DNA of 64,000 nt from Leishmania panamensis (GCF_000755165.1 NC_025872.1:42792-106791), one strand, 5' to 3'; positions 1 through 9,716 are shown, numbered from the stretch's first letter. Translations and numbers: made by a program. The notes: generated from the letters alone by a model not told the origin.

Positions 1-618
1 GTTCCCCGTCATGAGGATGGCGTAGGTTTTCATAAAAAGATAGAGACACATGAGCACACATCCCATCGAACCTTTCCCGGAGTCATGGCAGGTGCGGTGA
101 TACCATGCAGTCCACCTCTCACTCTCGGGAGCGCTCGCGTTGTTGTACGCGCTTGTCCAGCAGCAGACTGGGCTACGTGCGGGTACTGCGCTAAAGAGAA
201 ACATACACGCACAGGTGAACAGGGAGGGCTGACTCACACCAATGCCCTTCTCTCTCACACTCTGTTTGATTGAACTGAGATTGACGTACTCGCTCTGCCC
301 GTCGCGTAGGTCAGTTTTCCTTCGGTTAAGGGCATTCAGTCAAACGCAGGTCACTCGCAACAGGCAGGGGGAGGAAGAGTAATGGCATGTCTGATCGGCC
401 GAAAGCACTGGGGCAATGATGATGACGGCACGAACATCTTCTGGATGAGATGGCCTGATGAGGGGGCTCGATGAGCAATAGTAGGCACCGGTGTATCTCG
501 GTGCCCCTCTAGTGACACAACAGTAAGTACAAAAATCATAGACGGAAAGACACACCTCAAGTCACACATTAGGTCACGTCTTTGCGGCGTGCCTGGCACC
601 CCGATGTGGCATTGGGCG
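1..618. other. Intergenic: flank downstream of the DUF2062-like gene
   Basis: No convincing coding region is seen on either strand. In the direction of transcription this holds the 3' UTR of the gene at 619-1104 and the start of the next spacer. No RNA gene or repeat was recognised. Short open frames on both strands have Ser/Thr/His-rich, low-complexity translations without any domain. Confidence 0.6.
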
Positions 619-1104
619 TCACTTCGTCATCTCCTTCTGCGATTGACGATGTCCGATGCACTGCTGAGCAAAGCGGAGAACGAGGACGATCGGAGTTGAA
701 ACGAGGAACCACCCAATAGTTGCGTAGAAAATCATTCGACCACAGGAAGAGAGGAAGGTGGCATAGCCCACCTGGAGGGACTCCTGGAGCGCGTGGGCAG
801 TGAAGGCGGTGACGTCCTCCTCCGTAAGAGACCCTACGAAGCGCGCAAACGAGGGGAGCAGCGCAAACTGGAGGGGAGTGCAGAATAGGTTTGCCGTAGA
901 GCCAAGCACTAGCTCGGCTGTAGTGCATCGTACGTAATACCCAATCATCAGCGTGACCAGCGATGTCACGAGGGGTACCGGAAAGGTGCCGCCCAGCACA
1001 CCAACAGACACGGCGACCAGCACCTCGGCCCATGTCAACTGTCTCAGCGGCATGAGCAGGCGCTCGCGCAGCGCCTGCGTTGTACACTGAAAAAAGCGAC
1101 GCAT
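619..1104 (-). CDS. DUF2062-like small integral membrane protein
   Basis: A 161-residue protein from the ATG at 1104; the frame extends six codons upstream only to a GTG, so the ATG is preferred. Three hydrophobic stretches are visible, at roughly residues 27-56, 64-90 and 125-146. The first carries a Gly-rich segment (VGVLGGTFPVPL) and the second an Asn-Leu-Phe-Cys-Thr-Pro-Leu turn. Both resemble the two-helix core of DUF2062, a family of small membrane proteins best known in bacteria, where a Gly-rich helix is followed by a helix with an N-P or T-P break. No catalytic residues are apparent and the substrate or partner is unknown. Assignment to DUF2062 is by eye and tentative. It is the last gene of the array seen here. 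Confidence 0.7.
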   Translation of the reverse strand: MRRFFQCTTQALRERLLMPLRQLTWAEVLVAVSVGVLGGTFPVPLVTSLVTLMIGYYVRCTTAELVLGSTANLFCTPLQFALLPSFARFVGSLTEEDVTAFTAHALQESLQVGYATFLSSCGRMIFYATIGWFLVSTPIVLVLRFAQQCIGHRQSQKEMTK

Positions 1105-2096
1105 GAGCTGAGAGCAGATCACGCAGAGCTACACAACTACTATTCCACTGCTGTACAACGAGCGCCACAGTATCGCGGACATACAGTCTGCAGCGCCGGC
1201 AATAATGGAGAGAAAGGCGACGCGGCGGCAAAAGCTCATCCGCTATGGAGTTGTTAGCGAGATAGGCGGGCCGTCCGTCTTTTGCCTTCCCAAATCGCTG
1301 AAATAGAGTCCCGCACTGGACACCGACGCAGAGGAGTCGAGAGAGAGGGAGCGAGAGAGCGAAGAGAGAAAGTGAATGGTGAAGAGGAACCGAGAAAAGA
1401 TGCACAGGGAATGCCCTCCTCATGCATGCGCCATTCGTCGAACTCAGGCCATGAGGAATGACGGTCAGGATCACATTGGTGTCCCCTCCCCTTCACCTCA
1501 GACAAGCCCTGCCTGACGACCTGCAACGTCGGGCCCACGTGGACGGTGTTGTGGAGGAAGCACAGGAGTCGAGGTCCTCTCCTCTCCCACTTGAGGGTAG
1601 TGAGGTGCATCTGAAAGGTCCATACATGCCACAATTGTGCCTGTTTACCTGCGCGCGGGTACCTCATTCGATGCGGGCGTGTCCTGGCTCCTGCAGGGGC
1701 ACATGACGCACTATACTCCGAGGAGGAAAGCAGAGAGAAGAAGAGAGACGGCCATTGATGTTTGATCCCTCTTCCACTTTACCTGTCGCAGGTGTGGTTT
1801 CCCTGCAGGCGCGCTTTGCCCTGTACTCCGCATTGCAGTGGAGCACAGACAACACAAGTGAATAGAGGCCCACAGCGACCTGAGCTGCACCTTTACAGAG
1901 GCACAAACAGAGTCCAAGGAGGAACACAAAGCCCTCTTCCTCGCCCTCGCAACACAGCACCAGAGGAGGCCGTGAAGAAGAGCAGAAGCACCTGTAGAAT
2001 CGTCAAGCCGCTCGGTGCGATGGCACAGTGGCCGGGTAGCCAGCTCCGACATTCCTCTACTCCCGCTAACTCGTGGACCTCGCACTCTTGCCGTGG
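1105..2096. other. Intergenic: 5' flank of the DUF2062-like gene and 3' flank of NFU1
   Basis: Contains a strong purine tract on the given strand at about 1326-1400 (a pyrimidine tract in the sense direction), suitable for trans-splicing of the gene at 619-1104. The rest would be NFU1 3' UTR. Overlapping minus-strand frames of 98-137 codons here have no domain character. Confidence 0.55.
1316..1317 (-). promoter_or_regulatory. Predicted spliced-leader acceptor AG for the DUF2062-like gene
   Basis: On the minus strand a long C/T tract (complement of about 1326-1380) is followed by its first AG, in the context CCAG. This would give a 5' UTR of about 210 nt. The prediction follows the tract-then-first-AG rule only. 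Confidence 0.35.
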
Positions 2097-2945
2097 TCAC
2101 TTCGCCTCCACAATCTCTCCCTTCTCCTTCATCTGCTTGCGCAGCCGCTTCTCAGACAAAATGTCGGCGGCCACCTCATCGCTCACCTCCTGCACCTCGA
2201 CCACCTCGGGAATCCAGTGCATAAGCATTCGTTCAATGCCGCTCTTTAGGGTGATGTGCGACGACGGGCACGACTTGCACGCCCCTTCCAGCAGGAGGAA
2301 GACGGTGCCTTCGTCCATGTCGATGAAGCGAACATTGCCACCGTCAGCGCGCAGCATCGGCCGAATGCGCGTCGCCAGAAGCTCCTTCACCGCCAGTATC
2401 ACTTCATCATCATCTTCGTTAGGCTCAGTATCGTCGTTATAACCCATCAACTCCGCTTCACCTGCCTCGGAAAGCACGTTTTCCTTGCTCTCTGCAAACT
2501 CAACAATCACCTCCTTAATGATATGCACCAAGGCGGCCCAGTCAGCTTGCGGGTCCTTACGTACGGTCACGTACTCGTCGGCCAGGAAGATGGCCTGCAC
2601 CCCTGCCACACCGAAGAGGGCCTCAGCCAGCGGTGACTTGTAGGCATGCGCAGGGGAGGGAATGTCCATGGAAAACTCTGGCTTGAGGAAGGAAAAATCC
2701 ATGGAGAAGAAGCGCAGGCAGTCTGGGTTCGGTGTCTCGTTGGTTTCGAGAACAAGAAAGCGACACTGCACCATACACGCAGCGAATGATGACCCGGCGG
2801 TTGCGCTAGCAGCGGAAAGAACAACACTGCAACTGAGAGAGTGGCGATACGCTGAGCTGCGCGGCAGGCGCGTGCTAAGAAGAGCGGTACCCCTAAAGTT
2901 CCGGACACCCGACAACGTCATCTGTACGCCCGGTCGCCTCAGCAT
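2097..2945 (-). CDS. NFU1: NFU1-type mitochondrial iron-sulfur cluster transfer protein
   Basis: A 282-residue protein. Residues 1-60 are Arg/Ser/Ala-rich with almost no acidic residues, as in a mitochondrial presequence. Residues about 64-150 form the Nfu N-terminal domain, beginning ETNETPNPDCLRFF. An acidic linker (DDTEPNEDDD) leads into the C-terminal NifU-like domain at about 180-250, with the hallmark LRADGG and the cluster-binding Cys223-x-x-Cys226 (CKSC). NFU proteins accept Fe-S clusters from the ISC scaffold and pass 4Fe-4S clusters to targets such as lipoate synthase and aconitase. The C-terminal tail is Lys/Glu-rich. A second in-frame ATG at codon 9 is a possible alternative start. 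Trypanosomatids carry several NFU paralogues; which one this is cannot be told here. Confidence 0.93.
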   Translation of the reverse strand: MLRRPGVQMTLSGVRNFRGTALLSTRLPRSSAYRHSLSCSVVLSAASATAGSSFAACMVQCRFLVLETNETPNPDCLRFFSMDFSFLKPEFSMDIPSPAHAYKSPLAEALFGVAGVQAIFLADEYVTVRKDPQADWAALVHIIKEVIVEFAESKENVLSEAGEAELMGYNDDTEPNEDDDEVILAVKELLATRIRPMLRADGGNVRFIDMDEGTVFLLLEGACKSCPSSHITLKSGIERMLMHWIPEVVEVQEVSDEVAADILSEKRLRKQMKEKGEIVEAK

Positions 2946-3011
2946 TTTGTGTGTTTACAGCGAGGCACACGCCCAGACAGCAGTGGGGTACGAAGAAACG
3001 TGAATGCCCAC

Positions 3012-3013
3012 CT
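3012..3013 (-). promoter_or_regulatory. Predicted spliced-leader acceptor AG for NFU1
   Basis: On the minus strand an 11-T run and C/T-rich sequence (complement of 3048-3110) is followed by GTCTTAG. The predicted 5' UTR is about 66 nt, consistent with use of the ATG at 2945. Confidence 0.4.
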
Positions 3014-3504
3014 AAGACGGTGGACGGTGTGCCACAATGAGAAATAAATGCCAAACAAAAAAAAAAGCAGCCAACAACGAGAGAGAAGTGGGGAGACGGA
3101 AACGACGTGAGAAGGGGTGGCGTCGTGCGCTCGCGTCCACTGGCCAGGGAGGACGACTGCGCACGGCAGCTCTGTACGCTTCGCAGCAAAGAGAGAGGGA
3201 CAGAAGAAGGGAAGTCCTAACATGTACGTCAATGCAGCAAGCGCAACAATAAGAAAAGCTGCCGCGTGACGGAGATACGCAGGGCACCACCTGCAGCACC
3301 TCAGCCGGTCTGTAGGTGCTCAACAGTCTCTACACCACATGCTGCAGAGGCCCCACATATTCACGATCGATTTTGTTCTCCTTCAGCACGTCCATTCGCC
3401 CCGTGGTGCGAAGCAGCACTAGAGGCACAGCAGCGCAACGCGCTGACCCAGCCCACACGCCACACACACTCCCTCACAGGTTTCCCCACACCTGCCACCC
3501 CCAA

Positions 3505-3865
3505 TGACGGGGAACACCTCAGTGCGTGGCATCCGGCGCCCAGGCTCCCCACACCAGCAGGCAGTGAGGACCGGCTGAGATGCGTTCCAGTCACGCTGGC
3601 ACTCACCCCATCATGGGGATGGCACACGCACGTTCGTGCTCTTGCGGGACACCCCCCCCCCTCCGACGCCACCCAGAACGCCACCACCAACCCCCGCAGC
3701 GTTGCATCCGCCCTCAGCTCCCCGCGCCGCAGACGCGTGACGCTGTCACCACCAGACGTGGCTCGGGCACTGTTAGGGATGAGGAGGGACGGCCTGGCTT
3801 CCCCACACAGAGGGTGGGGACGCCTGGGCGCCGGATGCCATGCACTGAGGTATCCCTACTCACGT
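3505..3865. repeat. Composite inverted-arm repeat, copy A (SIDER-like remnant?)
   Basis: The left arm at about 3516-3552 (ACCTCAGTGCGTGGCATCCG and onward) is repeated in inverted orientation at 3814-3851. The two differ by one substitution and a one-base indel over about 38 bp. Between the arms lie two blocks, about 3556-3640 and 3744-3812, that recur in the same order in copy B at 55470-55820. Position in a presumed 3' UTR, degeneracy and dispersion match what is known of Leishmania SIDER retroposon remnants. The family name is inference and needs a search. Confidence 0.6.
3652..3661. repeat. C10 homopolymer inside repeat copy A
   Basis: An uninterrupted run of ten C on the given strand lies between the two conserved blocks of the repeat. 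Copy B has a G run (about 55702-55709) in its second half instead. Confidence 0.85.
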
Positions 3866-4373
3866 GGAAGAAGAGTCAGTGACCGAAAGGCACAACAACG
3901 CTGAGCCGAAGGATGGCGGTAGAAATAGCTGCACTTTGAGTCTTTAAAAAGACGAAGCTAGCAGCTGGTCGGCATGTGCGTTTGTGTGTGTGTGCGCCAA
4001 CCCCTGAGGATGTGCAGACGGTGGTGCAGTCGGCGCAGATTGGGGCAGCTTGCACTGTACTGCGTGCCCCGCAATAGACCACCCGGACAGAACGCGTGTA
4101 CGAAGAGCTCGAAAGGAACGAGAAAAACGTGTGAAACTGTGAGGATCAAGGGGAGGGACAGAAACTCCAAGAGACCACCAACATGAGACGGCAGAGGGGA
4201 GAGGGTCAGTGACGCCGCATATGTGGTGACTCACTGCGCACCAGTCAGCGGTGCATGTTCTGCATCGACACAAGCCAAGAAGCAGCGAATGTGAGGAGAA
4301 GCACGTAAGGTCCGATGTCTGTGTGGCACCTCCCTCCCCATCGTCCTTGCGATGTGCACGCATGCTCGCTAGG

Positions 4374-4394
4374 GCATCAGGCATCAGGCATCAG
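4374..4394. repeat. Perfect tandem triplication of a 7-mer (GCATCAG)
   Basis: Three exact copies of GCATCAG in direct tandem within the pelota 3' flank. No coding or regulatory meaning is evident; likely slippage. Confidence 0.9.
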
Positions 4395-4727
4395 GGGCCT
4401 CAGATGTGGCTGAGACACCAAGGAGAGCGCACGAGTCTCTTTTCCGTCGCTCTTCGTCATCCGTATCACGTACAACACCCCAGCGAGGTTCGCGGAAAAA
4501 GAGAGGAGATGTTAGGCTGGGCATGTATATATCGCTCTGGGCGTGTAGACGAGGGAGCCCCATTATGCAGCTGTGTACCGGAGAATCAGAAGTTGTGGGC
4601 AATCGCTGAGGAAGGGGCCTGTGCAGCTTCGGGATGGAGATAAGGGGAATGAGTGATGAGGGAAAGTGGGGGGAGGCAAACACCGACCAGGCGCCAGGCG
4701 CCCCGTCCCCTTCAGTCCCGAGTCAGC

Positions 4728-5948
4728 TCAGACCGTCACACGAGAGGTCGCGTTCTCCCGAATAAACTCTTCCACCTCCTTGGAGGCCAAAAACTCGGGT
4801 ACCACCTCCATCTCATCAATCTCAGGGCAGCTAAAGCGCAGCACCGCCGCGACGCTGCCCAGCTGCGTCAGCTGCTCACCGGTGACGTGCTTGCTAGAGA
4901 AGACGTGAACAGTTGATGATGCGCTCTGACGCACAAAATTCACAAGGGATAAGAAGAAGCGCCGCTCTGTCGGGCTTTCGGAGCGAAAAACATCATCGCT
5001 AATCATGAGGTCGCCAACAGCACCGGCCATCGCGGCGTAGTACACGCACTGCGGGGTATAGACGCACCTGTCGGGATCCCTGTTCATGGTGTCCTGGAAC
5101 TTCTCCCACATGCGGATGTCATCAAGGCACTTGGTCGACTCCATACGCTGCGCCACGCCGGGGTCGCTGAGAGCCTCCTTGAGCCCACTGATCGTCGTCG
5201 ATGACACCTTTACAAAAAGGAACTTGGAGAGGCTAAGGTGCACCTCGCGTAATGGGCCCTGGTCTGCGCGCTGGGTGGCTTCCTTGATGTAAGCGTAAAA
5301 CTCCTCCCGCACATGGCCTGGCGAGCACAGCAGAACGAGCTTCGTCTTCTCGAAGTTCACATGTGTGACGAGGGCGTCGAGGGATTGCTTAAAAAAGCGT
5401 TCGATGCTCTTGTCGCGTGCTTTACCGTCGCCTTTGTGCTTCTTCGAGATGGTGACGTCGATCTTCGCTTTGACGTGCATAAACGACGGCGTGACGAGAA
5501 TCACCTGAGCCTCGCCAAAGTTCATCAGCACGGCGGCCGTGTCGGCCTTGCCGCATTCGTCGCACGCGTTCTTCAGGCGATCCTCGCAGATCGAATCCCA
5601 CTCCGACTTGGTGATTTTCACCTCCTGCGGCGGATTTGCGTGAATTGTGAGTGTATGATGGGCGCCTGTCTTTACAAAGCTATTCTCCTTCTTGGTCACA
5701 CCCTGAATGCGCAGCTCGTCTGGCGTGAAGGTGATCTGCTTCACCTCGACCTCGAGGTTGAGCATCTTCATCTCCGCAGCGAGGGTGCCAAGGGCGTTCT
5801 CACGCGGAACTTTGCGTCGTGTTTTGGTGAGTACGAGGTCGCCTACGAGAATAAAGTTGTACAAGTGCCACAAATCTTCTGAGGTGCTGACCGAGACGCG
5901 CACCTCCACCGAGCCATCCGGGTGCGCAGACTTGCTCAAGAGACGCAT
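4728..5948 (-). CDS. PELO: Pelota (Dom34) ribosome-rescue factor
   Basis: 406 residues, close to the 380-390 of animal pelota. It begins with the family signature: a basic start (MRLLSKSA) followed by a bipartite segment where EDLWHLYNFILVGD is an almost textbook match to the Sm-like N-terminal domain. A central eRF1_2-like domain follows at about 135-265 and a C-terminal eRF1_3 domain at about 270-375. The GGQ loop of true release factors is absent, as expected for pelota. With HBS1 it binds the empty A site of stalled ribosomes and triggers no-go and non-stop decay. A short extra C-terminal tail (EVEEFIRENA) extends beyond domain 3. The ATG at 5948 is the first in frame after a good splice acceptor. 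Confidence 0.94.
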   Translation of the reverse strand: MRLLSKSAHPDGSVEVRVSVSTSEDLWHLYNFILVGDLVLTKTRRKVPRENALGTLAAEMKMLNLEVEVKQITFTPDELRIQGVTKKENSFVKTGAHHTLTIHANPPQEVKITKSEWDSICEDRLKNACDECGKADTAAVLMNFGEAQVILVTPSFMHVKAKIDVTISKKHKGDGKARDKSIERFFKQSLDALVTHVNFEKTKLVLLCSPGHVREEFYAYIKEATQRADQGPLREVHLSLSKFLFVKVSSTTISGLKEALSDPGVAQRMESTKCLDDIRMWEKFQDTMNRDPDRCVYTPQCVYYAAMAGAVGDLMISDDVFRSESPTERRFFLSLVNFVRQSASSTVHVFSSKHVTGEQLTQLGSVAAVLRFSCPEIDEMEVVPEFLASKEVEEFIRENATSRVTV

Positions 5949-7044
5949 TAGCGCCCGTCACAGCTAGCGGTCTGCGTGGTTGCCAGGCAACGCGTCAGCA
6001 CACGCTGCGAGATCGCTAAGGCTCCAGAATGAAAAAAAAATGCGGATGGGAAGGTGGTGATGAGGAAGAGCGAAGTGTGGGACGATGATGCTTGCCTGTG
6101 CAATAGAGTGAGGAGGAGGGTATTTGTGCATATGTTCAGTGTAAGTGAAGTGAGGAGAGGAAGAGGGGCAGCCACAGCAAAGGTGCCCGATTTAGCGTTT
6201 GCTTCTCTGCAGTCGCATAGACGCACATCGCCAACCGACGAGGCGAGTAGGAAGGGGAGAAACGAGGCCGGAAAGTGACCAGAAGCGGAGTACACTAGAG
6301 AAAGAGAGGTGGTGGTAATCACCAAAGAAGGAAGCGAAACCGCACCGAGGCGTGCGAGGCCACACTCAACTAGGATGAGCATTGTGAGGACGTGTTGGCC
6401 CCCCCCCCCACAGACTTGGAGTGGTAAATGGACCCCCTGCCGCAGGAAATAAAGACAGCAAACCCCATCTCGCCCTCTCTGAGCCACGAACCAATGGAGA
6501 GCGAAAACTAGACACTGACCGTGGACGCGTAGTGGCGATGTTGTACGTCTCTATAAAACATAGTCAGCATCGACGCAGCAGTCACTGCCGCGTCATGCAC
6601 ATGTCGATGGGAGAGAGAAAGTGGTTGTGTGCACCTGTAGAGTAAGAGATATAGTTGGGGATTCGTACGCGTTGTTCGAGACGCTTAAGAAGGAGCTCCG
6701 TAAGGGCACATGTGGTAGCTCACGGTGCCGTCACACAACTGTTTGGCTGGGCCCAATCGTCCCACTCCCCTCTCTTTTTCCTTTTGCTGGTGCAACTCGA
6801 TCGCACGAAAGAGAGGGGAGGGGAAGAGAGCGAGTTAGAGGGAGCAGCAATGATGCGCCGGTGGGTGAGTACATGAGAGCACCAGCATCCCTATTCTCTC
6901 CAAGAAACCCCTCCTCAGTGCGACAATCGGCGAAGAAATGGCTCGAAGCGAGGCTGCATGTGGCAGGTGTCTTTCCCTGATGTGCTCCGCTGCCCGCCTT
7001 ACTGCATTCCGGCTCTCCCTTTAGTTACCACGTTAGCCGCAATT
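5949..7044. other. Intergenic: pelota 5' flank and SIR2RP1 3' flank
   Basis: Begins with a clear trans-splice signal for pelota. A C11 run lies at 6399-6409. The remainder would be SIR2RP1 3' UTR with short purine-rich stretches. A 179-codon minus-strand frame here translates a pyrimidine tract (Leu/Ser/Thr-rich) and overlaps the pelota 5' UTR, so it is not called. Confidence 0.55.
6022..6023 (-). promoter_or_regulatory. Predicted spliced-leader acceptor AG for pelota
   Basis: The sense strand reads a C/T-rich tract, nine T, then ATTCTGGAG. This places the acceptor about 75 nt upstream of the ATG at 5948. Confidence 0.45.
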
Positions 7045-8175
7045 TCAGTTACACACTTCATGCGATACATTCCCTGCAGAAGTGGGTACCGCATCGACGG
7101 ACTGCATTCGCTTTGCCAGCGCCTCGCTGAGACCCAGGTACTCAGCAAGCTTCACGGCACTCACTTGGCAGTCTCCGCGAAAGAGCACATCGCGGCAGAC
7201 ATCCGGGCGGACATCGTAGTCGCCGTACTGCCCATAGCCGTCGCTCGAGCTCGACGTCGACGCCTTCTCGGACTCCTCGTTCCGAGGCGAAGACGCCTCC
7301 TCCATCTCCCGCTCCACCTCACGCCGAGCCGATGCGGATGGAGATCGAGTCTGCGAGGATGGCGAGTCCCTCTTCTTGGCAGTCACGTCGTCGTGGAGAG
7401 CGCAGGGCGGGTCATCAGGAAAGCGGAAGAGGAAGCCGCCGACGCGTTCCCGATTCATGACGATGCGCGGGACAGACTTGGGCACAAAGCACGGCAGCAT
7501 TGCAAACGGGTGCACCTGTAGCGATGTCCCGATGATGATAACGAGCTCAGCGATCGGGGCGTCGTGGTGCAGCGCGTCGAAGAACGCGTCTGGCAGACAT
7601 TCACCGAAGAATATAACGTTTGGTTTCGCAATGCCGCCGCATGTAGAGCAGCGGGAGACAACACCACTCATCGCCTCCAGGTAGTTCTGCTCAATGTTGT
7701 ACGGCGTGTGGCAGTCGATGCACGCAGCTGCCGCGAAAGAGCCGTGCGCCTCGACAAGGAGATCTGACGACACGCCCGCTGCCCTCTCCAGTCCATCGAT
7801 GTTCTGCGTGCAACAGCGCAGCAGACGGCCCTCGTCTTGCAGCAGTCGGATGAAGTGGTGTACCGCAGTGGGCTGAAAGTGACCCGGCCACAACTTCATC
7901 TCCTTGGCGATGGAGTAGAATATCTCCGGCTTCTCGCGCAGCAGCGTCAACGAGAATGCATCAGTTGGATCTTCGAGGTTGTACTTGCCGAGGTTCGCGT
8001 AGAGCCCGGTATCAGGCGAGCGGAAGTCTGGGATGCCGGCAGCCACGCTGGCGCCTGCTCCGACAAGGACGAGAATGCGCCGCACATCCTTTTCGTTGAT
8101 GTAGCGAGCAACGCCCGCTAAGGTTGGCTCTCCGAGGACGTGCTCCTGAGGTGGCGCTATCGGCGACGTTGCCAT
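7045..8175 (-). CDS. SIR2RP1: SIR2-related protein 1, NAD-dependent deacetylase
   Basis: 376 residues from the ATG at 8175; the frame continues 27 codons upstream, but the family N terminus starts here (MATSPIAPPQEHVLGEP closely matches known Leishmania SIR2RP1). Visible motifs are the NAD-binding GAGAS at 40-43 and GIPDFRS at 48-53, TQNIDGLE at 123-130, the catalytic His144 in VEAHGS, zinc ligands Cys152/155 and Cys176/179, and the GTSLQVHP pocket at 216-223. A Ser-rich acidic insert at about 268-312 precedes a conserved C-terminal helix; this long tail is typical of Leishmania SIR2RP1. In Leishmania the protein is mainly cytosolic, with tubulin-deacetylase and ADP-ribosyltransferase activities, and is linked to amastigote survival. 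All catalytic residues are present. Confidence 0.96.
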   Translation of the reverse strand: MATSPIAPPQEHVLGEPTLAGVARYINEKDVRRILVLVGAGASVAAGIPDFRSPDTGLYANLGKYNLEDPTDAFSLTLLREKPEIFYSIAKEMKLWPGHFQPTAVHHFIRLLQDEGRLLRCCTQNIDGLERAAGVSSDLLVEAHGSFAAAACIDCHTPYNIEQNYLEAMSGVVSRCSTCGGIAKPNVIFFGECLPDAFFDALHHDAPIAELVIIIGTSLQVHPFAMLPCFVPKSVPRIVMNRERVGGFLFRFPDDPPCALHDDVTAKKRDSPSSQTRSPSASARREVEREMEEASSPRNEESEKASTSSSSDGYGQYGDYDVRPDVCRDVLFRGDCQVSAVKLAEYLGLSEALAKRMQSVDAVPTSAGNVSHEVCN

Positions 8176-8771
8176 CTCCAAACTGCGCGGAGTTCGCTTA
8201 TGAGCAGCTCCGAACGTGAGTAAGTTGCACTCCGAAGCACGTAGCGAGAAGGACAAGAACGAAGATGACGCGTCACCTCCACACGTCGAGAAGAACGCGT
8301 TACTCCGCTACCACAGAGAAGGCGGCGTGGTTCAGAAATGGCGTGTTGGGTGCAGAGAGAGAGAGAAAGAGTAGAAGAGGAAAGTGTTTGGGGGAAGGAG
8401 CGCGACAGGGAGAGACTACTGGCATGCTCAAGACTTGAACACAACAAGATTAAGGACCGCCAAATGAAAAAGGCGGAGTGGGGAGAGGCAACAAATTCGA
8501 CTCTCAGTCAGACACTCGGTAGCACACCTGCTAGGGCAGCCAGCAGATCGATGGATAAGCTCCTGTCCTAGACCCTGGAGGAGAGAAATGAGCGCGAGAA
8601 AGAGACGTTTCTTAGGGGAGCACCGCTAGAGGCGAGAAAGTGGCGGCGGCTTGGCCGAGGCAGAGACGTGAAAATGGAGGAGACGCGGCAGCAGTGGTGG
8701 CGCAGCTGCTGTTTGTACACTCTCTCAGACACCGCCCAACGACTGAGAATGAGCGATGCAGCGTGTTACTG
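8176..8771. other. Intergenic: SIR2RP1 5' flank and LDAH-type hydrolase 3' flank
   Basis: Purine-rich sequence at about 8353-8412 on the given strand gives a sense pyrimidine tract. The following AG is ambiguous (about 8311-8316 or nearer the gene), so no site is called. Nothing else is recognised. Confidence 0.5.
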
Positions 8772-9716
8772 CTAGCAGTGCTTCAGAATGGCGTTGCGTA
8801 CCACTGTCTCGCTGTGATCAAGGCACCATGCATGCGGTACTCCCGCATCTTCTTCGAGCACGTAGGCACCGAGCTGCGGGCAAATGCGCTTGATCTCCTC
8901 CGCGTACGACAGTGGCGCCCAGCCATCATTCTGGACGTAGTACAAGATCAGCCGCTCCTGCACATGACGCAGGAGAACTGCATCAGGTTGCAGCAGCATG
9001 CGGAATTCGGTCATCGCCATGTAGAGCGAGTTCATCAGGCACCAGCGATGACAATGGTGCGCCAGGGCTTCTGCAAGAGCGGGTGAGAGCTTCGGCTCCC
9101 ATCTGGCGATGAGGAGATGGCGCAGTTTGTACGGCAGTAGCTCCAGTAGCGCGGCACCCATGGCAACACAACATTGTGTCACCGTGTTGCTAAGGTAGAA
9201 GAGACGGCGTCCGTTCGGGGAGTCACGCAGGTGTGAAATGACGGGGCACAGCCCGAAGCACTTCTTGATGGATGCGTATCGAGCCCCCATTTGCAGCGCG
9301 ACGAAGCCGCCGATGCTGTGTCCGCCAACGTAGATATTTCTCTTGTACTTGAGCTCCGTGTTTTTGTTGATAAGAGTGGCGACAAAACTGTCAGCAATGT
9401 CCATCTGCTCCGCCAACGAGAAGACGCGACCCTTGTTGAGCTGGGTGAGGCTGTGACCCGCGTAGCCCATCACGAGCACGTCAAACTTGTTCTTTTCGAG
9501 GCACGCGCACATGGGCTCGTAGAACTGCACGAGTCCGGGGTTACCAGGGAAGAAGACGAGAACCTTGCGGTTGGAATTGGGGAGTTCGCAGCCACCATTT
9601 GAGCTCTCCACAGTCGTTAGGTACTGCAGCAGGTTGGAAGAGCTCTGCAGTACGTCCACCACGACACCACCGGCCACTGGCGCCTTCCACGCCACAATCG
9701 TGTTAGGGGAAGACAT
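8772..9716 (-). CDS. Lipid-droplet-associated hydrolase (LDAH) family alpha/beta hydrolase
   Basis: 314 residues from the ATG at 9716, chosen because the 65 codons upstream in frame are Pro/Phe-rich UTR-like sequence. The N-terminal half shows the LDAH-family signature FFPGNPGLVQFYEP at about 55-68, then GYAGHS at 84-89 and the nucleophile elbow GGHSIGG with Ser134. The expected catalytic His is His295 in VPHAW near the C terminus, and the acid is probably the Asp of NDGWAPL. LDAH proteins attach to lipid droplets and act in neutral lipid turnover; their physiological substrate is unsettled. Length matches the family (about 300-325). Hydrophobic segments around 155-200 may mediate droplet binding. 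Confidence 0.85.
   Translation of the reverse strand: MSSPNTIVAWKAPVAGGVVVDVLQSSSNLLQYLTTVESSNGGCELPNSNRKVLVFFPGNPGLVQFYEPMCACLEKNKFDVLVMGYAGHSLTQLNKGRVFSLAEQMDIADSFVATLINKNTELKYKRNIYVGGHSIGGFVALQMGARYASIKKCFGLCPVISHLRDSPNGRRLFYLSNTVTQCCVAMGAALLELLPYKLRHLLIARWEPKLSPALAEALAHHCHRWCLMNSLYMAMTEFRMLLQPDAVLLRHVQERLILYYVQNDGWAPLSYAEEIKRICPQLGAYVLEEDAGVPHAWCLDHSETVVRNAILKHC

Larger units (their letters stand above)
2946..4727. other. Intergenic: pelota 3' flank carrying a composite inverted repeat
   Basis: About 1.8 kb. Near NFU1 there is an A-rich and purine-rich stretch (3048-3110) that forms the sense-strand pyrimidine tract. The middle holds the inverted-arm repeat at 3505-3865, and then ordinary low-complexity sequence runs to the pelota stop. 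A perfect triple of a 7-mer lies at 4374-4394. No coding region is supported on either strand. Confidence 0.6.

Noticed and set aside
569..1474. A 301-codon minus-strand frame overlapping the DUF2062-like gene in another frame
   Set aside because: Its translation is Ser/Leu/Arg/Cys-rich and follows the pyrimidine tract upstream; it has no domain, whereas the overlapping frame gives a coherent membrane protein.
4374..4394. Possible CRISPR-like or regulatory tandem repeat
   Set aside because: Only three contiguous copies of a 7-mer without spacers; simple slippage.
5948..6487. A 179-codon minus-strand frame upstream of pelota
   Set aside because: It translates the splice tract and 5' UTR of pelota, is Leu/Ser/Thr-rich, and has no domain features.
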